From assembly GCA_039029355.1 (NCBI GenBank), contig JBCCGI010000042.1, forward strand, positions 3,451 through 67,450: a DNA stretch of 64,000 nucleotides, given 5' to 3'. Shown in pieces: positions 25,233-33,257 of this stretch. The first letter of the stretch is position 1. Each line of letters starts with the position of its first letter. A model generated the notes under the pieces. It was not told where the DNA came from. It saw only the letters and a list, made by a program, of their open reading frames with translations, and did no database searches. A program made the translations under genes and the position numbers. The stretch comes from JBCCGI01 sp039029355. Its GTDB lineage: Bacteria; Planctomycetota; UBA1135; GCA-002686595.

Positions 25233-28200
25233 CGATCCGCTCCGAAGCCGAAGCCTTCGAGCGCGCCGAAGCGCTGTTCCACGCGATCCTCGAACACCCC
25301 GAGGAGCGCGGCCCGCTGCTCACGCGCGCCGCGGCGGAGGATTCGGACCTGGCGGAGCGCGTCGCGGAGCTGCTCGACACGCACGCCGAGCTCGATGGGG
25401 GTTTCCTCGAGCCCGCGTCCGCGCCGGACCTGTCGGGCCACAGGATCGGGAGCTTCACCCTGTCGCGCGTGCTCGGCGCCGGCGGCATGGGCGTCGTCTA
25501 CGAGGCCAAGCAGGAGAACCCGCGGCGCCGGGTGGCGCTGAAGGTGCTGCGCACGCTGCCCGGCTTCGAGCGCGACCTGCGGCGCTTCCGCTTCGAGGCG
25601 GAGGTGATGGCGCGCCTCGCGCACCCGGGCATCGCCCAGGTGTACGAGGCGGGCACGACCGAAGAGCCGGGGGGAGCGCTCGCCTGGTTCGCGATGGAGC
25701 TGGTCGAGGACGCGCGCGGCCTGATGACCTTCGCCGACGACGAGGGGCTCGACGTGACGGGCCGCCTGCGGCTCTTCGCCGAGCTGGCGCGCGCCGTGCA
25801 GTACGGGCATACGAACGGCGTCCTGCACCGCGACCTCAAGCCGGACAATGTGCTGGTCGACGCCGGTGGGCGCGTCCGGGTGATCGACTTCGGCGTGGCG
25901 CGAGCCGTTGGGCTCGCGACGGGGCAGAGCGCCGGCGACGCCACGCTCCTGACGCGCACCGGCGACGTGGTCGGGACGCTCAGCTACATGAGCCCGGAGC
26001 AGTGCGCCGGCGACGAGCCCGACATCCGCTCCGACGTCTACTCGTTGGGCGTGATGCTCTACGAGCTGCTCGCGCGCGTGCGGCCCTTCGACGCGCGCGA
26101 GGCGGGGGGGCGCACGCCGATCGCGCGGGCGCGCGAAACGCGCGAGGCGCCCCCTGCTCCGCCTTCCGCGCACCGGTCCGAGCTCGCGGGCGACCTCGAT
26201 ACGATCGTGATGACGGCGCTCGAGTTCGACCGGACGCACCGCTACGCGACGGTCGACGCACTGCTCGAGGATCTGCGCCGCTTCCAGGCGCGCGAGCCGA
26301 TCCTGGCGCGCCCGCCGGGCGCGGCCCGGACGGCGCTCCTCTTCGCGCGGCGTCACCGCGTCGTGCTGGCGTCGGTCGGCGTCGTCGCCTTGGCCCTGGT
26401 GGCCGCCACGCTGTTCGCCACGAACGCTGCGATCCAGGCCGAACGCGCGCGTGCGCAGCAGGAGCGTGAGGCCTACGTCGCCACCATCGCGGCTGCCGAC
26501 GGCGCCCTGCGCAGCCACGACGCGAGCCTGGCGCAGCTGCAGTTGGAGCGCGCGCCGGAGCGCTACCGCGGCTGGGAGTGGGACTACCTGACGGCCGCCT
26601 CGGAGATGAGCCGCTTTGCGACCGACTGGCCAGGCGCGCTCGCGCTCGCGGGCGACGTCGCCGCCGGGCGGATCGCCTCCGGCGCGACCGGGACCGAGAC
26701 GCTGCGGGTGTGGGACGTCGCGGACGGACGCGTGCTGCACACCCTGTCGCGGGATCACATGCTCGTGACGTGCTGTGCTCTCTCGCCCGACGGAGACGCG
26801 CTGGTCGTCGGCCGCAAGAACGGTGAGGTGATGCGCTTCGAGCTCTCCCCGGGCCGGCGCGACCTCTTCGGAGCCGAGGCGTGGTGCGCGCGCCTCACGC
26901 GCAACGAGGTGTGGGCCGTCGCCTGGTCGCCCACGCGGGACGAGGTCGTGGCGTCCTGGCTGACGGGCGAGGTGCGGCTGCTCGACGCGCGCGACGGAAG
27001 CGAGCTCGCGAGCTTCGCTCCGCACGACGGGCGCGCGTTCTCGTTGCTCTTCAGCCCCGACGGCGAGCGCGTCTATACCGGCGGTAGCTCGACCTCGCCC
27101 TTCGTGCGCGTCTTCGACCGCACGACGGGATCCGAGCTCGCGCGCGGCGCGGGGCACGAGAGCAACGTCGAGGACCTCGCGCTCTCCCCGGACGGCGAGA
27201 CGCTCGTGTCGGCCTCGATGGACGGCACCGTGCGCGTGTGGGATGCCGCGGCGCTGGAGCCGCGCGCGGTGCTGCGCTCGCACGAAGCGGGCGTCAAGGT
27301 GGTCGCCTTCAGCCCCGACGGCAAGACCTTCGCCTCGGGTGCCCTCGACAACACGATCCGGCTGTGGGATACGCACGACGCCTCTGAGCTGGCGTGCTTC
27401 ATCGGCCACGCGAGCGGCATCCGCGTCCTGGGCTACCGCCCGGACGGCGACCTGATCTCGCTCGACCGGAACTCGCTGCGGATGTGGAGCGTGGGCCCGC
27501 AAGGCATGGGCGAGCTCGTGGGGCTGCCGCGCGGCGCGAAGGACCTGGCGATCCTCCCCGACGGCGGCCTCCTCGCCGTGTCGCGCCGCGGCGAGGTCGC
27601 GCGCTGGGATGCGAGCGGCGTTCTGGTGCAGGAGCCTGTGATCCGCAACCGCAAGTACATGCGCGGCGCCGAGGTCAACGAGGCCTACCGCTTCTCGCTC
27701 GACCGCAAGCGCATCTACGGCGTGCGCGACGACGGTGAGGTCGTCGTCCTCGACGCCGCGACGGGCGCCGCCACCTCTCTCTGCCGTCTCCCGCGCGTCT
27801 CCGCGGTCCTGGGCGTCGCAGCCGACGAGAGCTTCGTCGTGGTGGGGAGGCCCAACAGGGAGGTGCACATCATCCCGCTCGACGCGGTCGAGGCGCGGAC
27901 CTCATGGCCTACCGGACGCGCCGTGAACGTGGCGCAGATACTGCTCGAGACCGGAGACGAGAGCCTCCTGGTCGCCTACCAGGATGGGGTCCTGCAGCGG
28001 CGGGGGATCGACGGCGAGCTGCTCGCGGAGAGCCATCCAGGAGGCGTTCCGACCGCGCTCGCGACCTCGCGCAGCGGAGCGCGGATCGTGGTCGGCAGCT
28101 CGTCGTTCGTAAAGGTGCTCGACCGGGATCTGCGCGAGCTGGTGCACATGCGCGGACACTCGGGGTCGGTGACCGACATCGCGTTCTCGCCGGACGAGAC

Positions 28201-28399
28201 ACGGCTGGCGACGGCTTCGAACGACGGCACGGTGCGGCTCTGGGAGCCCGACTGGGGCGTGCAGCTGCTCGTGCTGCGGGGGCACCCGATGCACGCCCAG
28301 TCGCTCGCGTGGAGCGCCGACGGTAGCCGCCTCGCGTCGGGGGGCGGCGACTGGCTGCCCGAGGCGAGCCACGTGCTCCTCTGGGACACCGAGCGCTGA
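25229..28399 (+). CDS. Membrane Ser/Thr protein kinase with WD40 repeats
   Basis: This 1056-residue kinase of the Hanks type has the kinase domain at ~75-355: glycine loop LGAGGMGVVYEA, VALK (Lys105), HRDLKPDN (catalytic Asp202), DFG (Asp220), GTLSYMSPEQ. All key residues are intact. A transmembrane helix follows at ~379-397 (VVLASVGVVALALVAATLFA), then a helical linker with the RGWEWDYL motif often seen before WD40 propellers in planctomycete kinases. The external or periplasmic part from ~465 has about 12 WD40-type blades (for example DGTVRVWDAAAL, DNTIRLWDTHD, DGTVRLWEPD). The GTG start overlaps the stop of the sigma gene by 4 bp. The kinase is presumably the sensor and the sigma factor the output. 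Confidence 0.95.
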   Translation: MTIRSEAEAFERAEALFHAILEHPEERGPLLTRAAAEDSDLAERVAELLDTHAELDGGFLEPASAPDLSGHRIGSFTLSRVLGAGGMGVVYEAKQENPRRRVALKVLRTLPGFERDLRRFRFEAEVMARLAHPGIAQVYEAGTTEEPGGALAWFAMELVEDARGLMTFADDEGLDVTGRLRLFAELARAVQYGHTNGVLHRDLKPDNVLVDAGGRVRVIDFGVARAVGLATGQSAGDATLLTRTGDVVGTLSYMSPEQCAGDEPDIRSDVYSLGVMLYELLARVRPFDAREAGGRTPIARARETREAPPAPPSAHRSELAGDLDTIVMTALEFDRTHRYATVDALLEDLRRFQAREPILARPPGAARTALLFARRHRVVLASVGVVALALVAATLFATNAAIQAERARAQQEREAYVATIAAADGALRSHDASLAQLQLERAPERYRGWEWDYLTAASEMSRFATDWPGALALAGDVAAGRIASGATGTETLRVWDVADGRVLHTLSRDHMLVTCCALSPDGDALVVGRKNGEVMRFELSPGRRDLFGAEAWCARLTRNEVWAVAWSPTRDEVVASWLTGEVRLLDARDGSELASFAPHDGRAFSLLFSPDGERVYTGGSSTSPFVRVFDRTTGSELARGAGHESNVEDLALSPDGETLVSASMDGTVRVWDAAALEPRAVLRSHEAGVKVVAFSPDGKTFASGALDNTIRLWDTHDASELACFIGHASGIRVLGYRPDGDLISLDRNSLRMWSVGPQGMGELVGLPRGAKDLAILPDGGLLAVSRRGEVARWDASGVLVQEPVIRNRKYMRGAEVNEAYRFSLDRKRIYGVRDDGEVVVLDAATGAATSLCRLPRVSAVLGVAADESFVVVGRPNREVHIIPLDAVEARTSWPTGRAVNVAQILLETGDESLLVAYQDGVLQRRGIDGELLAESHPGGVPTALATSRSGARIVVGSSSFVKVLDRDLRELVHMRGHSGSVTDIAFSPDETRLATASNDGTVRLWEPDWGVQLLVLRGHPMHAQSLAWSADGSRLASGGGDWLPEASHVLLWDTER

Positions 28400-28481
28400 G
28401 CGGATCCTCGATCCGCCAAATTGCGAGATTCTTGGCGGGGCCGGCGGCGGCCGTGCGCGGGGAGCCGTGAAAGGACAACCA

Positions 28482-30014
28482 ATGCTCACCCGACTCCCCC
28501 TCCGCTCCCCGCTCCTCCCCGTTCTCGCCCTCTGTGCCGGCCCCGCCGCCGCCCAGCACGCCGAAATCGGCGATCACCGCCTCGATACCGAGCTGCAGCC
28601 GCTGGTCGGCGCCTCGAACCTGAGCTTCGGCGCCGACGTCGACGTCAGCGGCGACCTGGCCCTCATCGGCGTCGCCGGCGACTCGACCGCCGGCTCCTTC
28701 GAAGGGGCGGTCTCCGTGCGCTCACGCAACGTCGGCGGGCCGGGGGCCTGGGGGGAGACGATGACCCTGCTGCCCCCCGATCCGAGCTACAACAACGGTG
28801 CGTTCGGAGGCACCGTCGCGCTCTCGGGCAACCTCGCGCTCGTTACCTCGCGACAGTTCGAGTTCGACGGCTTCGATGGCGAGGTGCACTTCATGAACGC
28901 GTCCACCGGCGCGTTGACGGCGACCGTCCGCACGACCGACCCCGAGATCAACTTCTTCGGGCGCGACACCGACACCGACGGCACGACGGTGATCATCGGG
29001 GCGGAGCGCTACGTCACCGGCCCGCCCTTCCAGCAGTTCGTCGGCAAGGCGTATCTCTACGACCCAACCGGCGTCCTCCAGCTCGTGCTGACGCCGTCCG
29101 ACGGCGCGTCGAACTGGGCCTTTGCGACCGCGGTCGCCGTCGATGGGGCCTACGCGGTCGTCGGCGCCTACGGTGCGGATGCCTCGCAGGGGGCCGTCTA
29201 CGTCTACGACACCGCCACCGGAGCCGAGCTCTACAAGCTGACCGCGTCGGACGGCGCCGCCGGCGACGAGTTCGGCCGCGCGGTTGCCATCGAAGGGACG
29301 CGCGCGCTGATCGGCGCGCCGCGTAAGGGCTCCAACAACATCGGTGGGGCCTACCTCTTCGACCTGGCGACCGGCGCTGAGTTGACGATCTACGACGACG
29401 AGGGCTCCGCCCCCGCGGGTGCGGGCGTCGGCTGGAGCGTCGCGCTCGCCGGCGACCGCGCCTACGTCGGCGTGCCCTCCTCGCTCGGCTGGGTCGGCTT
29501 CGATCAGTACGTCGGGCGCATCTACGCCTTCGACCTGGACTACGGCTACGCCGTCCACTGGTACGACAACCCGGACTCGACCGACTTCAACCCCTCGGGG
29601 ATGGGCTGGCAGCTCGCGGCCGACGGCGCCACGATGTTCGACGGCAACAGCGGGGCGTCCGGAGCGGTCGCCGGGCTGATCGAGGGGCGCGCCTACACCG
29701 CCGAGCGCCGCGACGCCGGCCTCGGCATCAGCGTCTCGTCCGCCGGCTCCTTGGATCCGGTGACCTTTACGACGCGCGGGGGTGCGCCCGGCGGGCTGGT
29801 CGGCACGGCGGTGGTCGCGATCGACGGCGTGCCCGTGGCCCCGATCCCGGTCCCCGGCTCGGTTGGGCTCCTGGATGGGAACGGCGAGAGCGTCTATCCC
29901 TTCGTCATCCCGATCGGCCTCGCCGGGACCACGACGCTGACGATGCAGTCGCTTGTGACCTCGAAGTCGGGTGCGTTCGCCTTCTCGAACACGCGCGACC
30001 TGAAGATCTTCTAG
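28482..30014 (+). CDS. Exported FG-GAP-like beta-propeller protein
   Basis: This 510-residue protein has signal peptide MLTRLPLRSPLLPVLALCAGPAAA. It has about seven repeats of the pattern FGxxVAxxGxxALIGA (NLSFGADVDVSGDLALIGVA, GGTVALSGNLALVTS, FGRAVAIEGTRALIGAP, GWSVALAGDRAYVGVP), forming a propeller that mostly lacks the acidic calcium loops. The end (VGLLDGNGESVYPFVIPIG, TLTMQSLVTSKSGAF) resembles the shared C-terminal domain. ATG 28482 has AAAGGA 6 nt upstream. It begins 82 bp after the WD40 kinase gene on the same strand, possibly within the same regulon. Confidence 0.85.
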   Translation: MLTRLPLRSPLLPVLALCAGPAAAQHAEIGDHRLDTELQPLVGASNLSFGADVDVSGDLALIGVAGDSTAGSFEGAVSVRSRNVGGPGAWGETMTLLPPDPSYNNGAFGGTVALSGNLALVTSRQFEFDGFDGEVHFMNASTGALTATVRTTDPEINFFGRDTDTDGTTVIIGAERYVTGPPFQQFVGKAYLYDPTGVLQLVLTPSDGASNWAFATAVAVDGAYAVVGAYGADASQGAVYVYDTATGAELYKLTASDGAAGDEFGRAVAIEGTRALIGAPRKGSNNIGGAYLFDLATGAELTIYDDEGSAPAGAGVGWSVALAGDRAYVGVPSSLGWVGFDQYVGRIYAFDLDYGYAVHWYDNPDSTDFNPSGMGWQLAADGATMFDGNSGASGAVAGLIEGRAYTAERRDAGLGISVSSAGSLDPVTFTTRGGAPGGLVGTAVVAIDGVPVAPIPVPGSVGLLDGNGESVYPFVIPIGLAGTTTLTMQSLVTSKSGAFAFSNTRDLKIF

Positions 30015-30033
30015 CGGTCCGGGGGAGTGGGCC

Positions 30034-30060
30034 GGCCGGCCCATCGGCCGGTCCTCTTTC
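30034..30060 (+). terminator. Possible weak terminator after the propeller gene
   Basis: An ~8-bp GC stem (around CCGGCC / GGCCGG with CATC loop) is followed by a pyrimidine stretch CTCTTTC. It lies 20 bp past the stop at 30014. The T-run is poor, so termination here is only a suggestion. Confidence 0.3.
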
Positions 30061-30187
30061 GGTAGCCGACCGCCGCAGGCCGCGTGACCGCCACGCCCCG
30101 ATCGGCCTGCGGAGTGCCGTAGAGGGCGGGAGCGGCGCGCGAAGCCCCTTTTTTCGGGTTGTTCGCAACGATCTCCGCCCGTGCGGA

Positions 30188-33100
30188 ATGCTGGAGGCAA
30201 TGGACCCGCGACGCGCCTCCGATCAAGCCCTCGACGACCTGCTCGCCGAGATGGGCTGGCTGCGCGCGCTGGCCAGGCGACTCGCGCGGGATGGGGCGGC
30301 GGCGGACGACCTGGCGCAGGGGGCGCTCGTCGCCGCGCTCGAGCACCCGCCGCGGCCGGGACGCCCGCTGCGGCCCTGGCTCGCGGCGGTGGTGCGGAAC
30401 CTCGCGCGTGCGACCCGGCGCTCCGACGGGCGGCGTCAGCTGCGTGAGCGCACGGCGGCGCGGAGCGAGCCCGTGCCGGCCGAGGACGAGGTGCTGGCGC
30501 AGTTCGAGGAGCAGCGCCGGCTGGCGGCCCTCGTCGGGCGACTCGACCGCACGCACCGGCTGGTGATCCTGCGGCACTTCTTCCGCGGCGAGTCGGCGGC
30601 GGAGATCGCGCGCGACACCGGCCAGCCCTCGGCCACCGTGCGCTCCCACCTGGCGCGGGCGCTCGCGCGGCTGCGCGAGCTGCACCGCATCGAACACGGC
30701 GGCGACGAGAGGCGGGCGCGCGCCGCGCTGGGCCTCGCGAGCGCCTCGGGCACCGCGGCCGCGCCGCTCGCCGGCGCGCTGCTAGCACCACTCCTGGCCA
30801 TGAAGACGATCTACAAGGTGGCCGCCGTAGCGGCCGTGTCCGTGCTCCTACTGCTCGGCGGGCGCGAGGCCGTGAGGCTTCGCGCCGCGTCGACCCCCGA
30901 CCGCGGGGAAGCGGCGTCGCCGGTCCTGGCCGAGCCCACGCGCGCGGCCGAGCCGGCGGCGCCCCCGGCCGAGGCGCCCGCGGACGAGAACGCGCGGCGC
31001 GCGGTGGAGGCGCCTGAGAGCGCCGAAGAGCCGGCGCCCGCCGCGGCGCAGCGGACCGCGCTGTCGCTCCGCGCCGTCGACGAGCGAGGCGCTCCGATCC
31101 GCGGCGCCCGCCTGCTCATCGCCGACCACGACGGGATGCTGCGCGACATGGACCCGTCGGAACCCAGCGGCCCCGACGGCCGGATCGTCCTCGACGTCGA
31201 GCGCGAGGCCATGTTCCGCTACGCCGGCAACCCCGAGAAGCTCTTGGGGCTGCACCTGGTCGCCTCGGGCTTCGCGACCCGCTTCCTGGTCGAGGAGGTG
31301 ATCGACGAGCAGGTCACCGAGCTCGGCGAGCGCACCCTCGCGCCGGGCGGCGACGTCGCGGGGCGCGTGTTGGATGAGCGCGGCGCTTCCGCGGTGGGCA
31401 TCGAGGTGGTCGCCAAGGTCGAGGACAACCACGGGAGCACGCAGCGCGTCTATATGGGCGGCGACGGGCCGCGCGAAGGCGAGCACTTCCTGCGCGCGAC
31501 AACGGACGCGGAGGGGCGCTTCGCGATTGCCGGCCTGGAGCTACGCGCGCACCGCCTGTGGTTCCGACGCGGCCAGCTGAACTGGAACAAGACCGAGCCC
31601 TTCGAGCTCCAGGCCGGCGAGCGGCGCACGGACTTCGAGCTGACCTTCCCGGTGCTCGATCCGGCGGAGCTGGTCCACGGACGCATCGTGCTCCCCGACG
31701 GCTCGCCGGCGACCTCGGCCCGCATCCGCTGGCGCAGGTGGTCGTTCTGGAGCGACTCGAAGCCCGCGCTGCCGGACGGCAGCTTCGCCTTCCAACCCGG
31801 TCACGAGATCGGGCTCATCGCCGAGGACGCGAACGGCGACTACTCGCCGTCGCCGATGGTGTCCGCCAAGCCCGGAGATCCCGAGCTCATCCTGACCCTC
31901 CAGCCGCGCCGCACGTGCCGCATCGTCGTCACCGACGAGGAGGGTGCCCCGATCGAGGACGCCTGGATGATGCCCTTCCTGGGCGAGGACGGGGTCGGCG
32001 ACCGCTGGCTGCACACCGACGCCGACGGCGCCCACGAGCTCCTGCTGCCCGGCGAGGAGTTCCGCCTGCGGGTCGGCTGCGACGGCTACGAGGCGGTCTA
32101 CGTCGAGGCGCTCGACCCGACCGCTCTCGGCGAAGAGCTGGCGGTCGTGCTGCCCCCCGCGCAGGGCCTGTACGGCGTCGTGCTCGCGGGCGGAGAGCCC
32201 CTTCCCGGCGCGACCGTCCACCTGGTTCAAGACCTGAGCGAGGGGACGCGCGAGGTCTACAAGGGCTTCACCTCGCGCTTCCTCGACAACGGCGAGTCCG
32301 CCGAGACCGACGCCGAGGGCCGGTTCATGATCGCGATCGATCGCGACTCGACCACGCCGTGGACGCTGATCGCGGAGAAGCCGGGCTACGCGCGCGCAGA
32401 GCTCGCGGTCGGCAAGGTCGCGCTGGGCGAAGAGGTTCGCGGATTGGAGCTGCGCCTTACATCGGGAGGCACGCTCGAGGGCCTCGTTCTCGCTCCGCCC
32501 GGCCGCACCCGCGAGGGCATCGTCGTCGCGTGCTCGCACGAGGATGGGCTTCCGCTGATCACGCGCACCGATGCCGACGGGCGGTATCGCTTTGAGCATC
32601 TGACCCCCGGTGGCTGGCTCGTCGAGGCGCGCGAGGAGACGCCCGAAGGGCGCTCGATCTCGATCATCGAGGCCGAGGAGATGCCCTTCGTTCCGAACGC
32701 GCAGATCGTCGAGGGCGGGAGCACGGTGGTCGACCTCGACATGCTGTGGCTGGTCGATCTCTCGGTCGACGGGCGCCTCGTCTTGGACGGCGTCGGCGCC
32801 GAGGGATGGACCGCGACCGCACAGGCGGGGCACACGACCGAGCGCGGAGCGGTCGCCGAGACGGTCGAGGTCGATGCCTCCGGGGCTTTCTCGGCTCCGG
32901 CGCAGCGCGGGCCCGCGACGCTGGTGCTGCGCTCTCCGGAGGACGCGGCGGTCGAGCGCATCTTCGAGCGCAAGGTCCTGGTGGGTCGCGACACTCCGTC
33001 GATCGAGCTCGAGTTCTTGACCGGCGGCGTGCGAGGAAGCGGTCTGGAGCCCGGCGCGAAGCTGCGCGTCTTCCAGCGCTTCGACGACGGCGCCTTCTGC

Positions 33101-33250
33101 ATCCATCGATTCACGGCGGACGGGCTCGGTGCCTTTGAGGCCGACGGCCTCCCCGCCGGCCCGGGCTCGCTTCAGCGCGATACCGGGCGCGGCTGGAAGA
33201 CCGTCTCCGAGCTGGCCGTCGAGGCGGGCGCGACGGCGACGGTGGAGTAG
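30188..33250 (+). CDS. Sigma-70 domain fused through a TM helix to extracytoplasmic carboxypeptidase-regulatory-like domains
   Basis: This is a 1020-residue fusion. Residues ~18-85 are sigma region 2 (LRALARRLARDGAAADDLAQGALVAAL, LRPWLAAVVRNLARATRR). Residues ~105-168 are region 4 (LVILRHFFRGESAAEIARDT, SATVRSHLARALARLREL). A transmembrane helix (~209-226, KVAAVAAVSVLLLLGG) then leads to a Pro/Ala/Glu-rich linker and ~750 residues of beta-sandwich repeats of the CarboxypepD_reg type (LSLRAVDERGAPIRGARLLIAD, GRVLDERGASAVGIEVVAKV, LVLAPPGRTREGIVVACS). The DNA-binding part would be tethered at the membrane with a sensor outside. How it would release or act is unknown. The start is ambiguous: ATG 30188, or ATG 30200, which has GGAGG only 2 nt upstream. 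A second such fusion is at 36012. Confidence 0.9.
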   Translation: MLEAMDPRRASDQALDDLLAEMGWLRALARRLARDGAAADDLAQGALVAALEHPPRPGRPLRPWLAAVVRNLARATRRSDGRRQLRERTAARSEPVPAEDEVLAQFEEQRRLAALVGRLDRTHRLVILRHFFRGESAAEIARDTGQPSATVRSHLARALARLRELHRIEHGGDERRARAALGLASASGTAAAPLAGALLAPLLAMKTIYKVAAVAAVSVLLLLGGREAVRLRAASTPDRGEAASPVLAEPTRAAEPAAPPAEAPADENARRAVEAPESAEEPAPAAAQRTALSLRAVDERGAPIRGARLLIADHDGMLRDMDPSEPSGPDGRIVLDVEREAMFRYAGNPEKLLGLHLVASGFATRFLVEEVIDEQVTELGERTLAPGGDVAGRVLDERGASAVGIEVVAKVEDNHGSTQRVYMGGDGPREGEHFLRATTDAEGRFAIAGLELRAHRLWFRRGQLNWNKTEPFELQAGERRTDFELTFPVLDPAELVHGRIVLPDGSPATSARIRWRRWSFWSDSKPALPDGSFAFQPGHEIGLIAEDANGDYSPSPMVSAKPGDPELILTLQPRRTCRIVVTDEEGAPIEDAWMMPFLGEDGVGDRWLHTDADGAHELLLPGEEFRLRVGCDGYEAVYVEALDPTALGEELAVVLPPAQGLYGVVLAGGEPLPGATVHLVQDLSEGTREVYKGFTSRFLDNGESAETDAEGRFMIAIDRDSTTPWTLIAEKPGYARAELAVGKVALGEEVRGLELRLTSGGTLEGLVLAPPGRTREGIVVACSHEDGLPLITRTDADGRYRFEHLTPGGWLVEAREETPEGRSISIIEAEEMPFVPNAQIVEGGSTVVDLDMLWLVDLSVDGRLVLDGVGAEGWTATAQAGHTTERGAVAETVEVDASGAFSAPAQRGPATLVLRSPEDAAVERIFERKVLVGRDTPSIELEFLTGGVRGSGLEPGAKLRVFQRFDDGAFCIHRFTADGLGAFEADGLPAGPGSLQRDTGRGWKTVSELAVEAGATATVE

Positions 33251-33257
33251 CCGGCGG

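Noticed and set aside
24740..27868. A >1000-codon open frame on the minus strand opposite the sigma factor and kinase
   Set aside because: It is antisense to two genes with intact sigma and kinase motifs and is rich in Arg/Ala/His/Gly with no domain. Long antisense frames are expected at this GC content.
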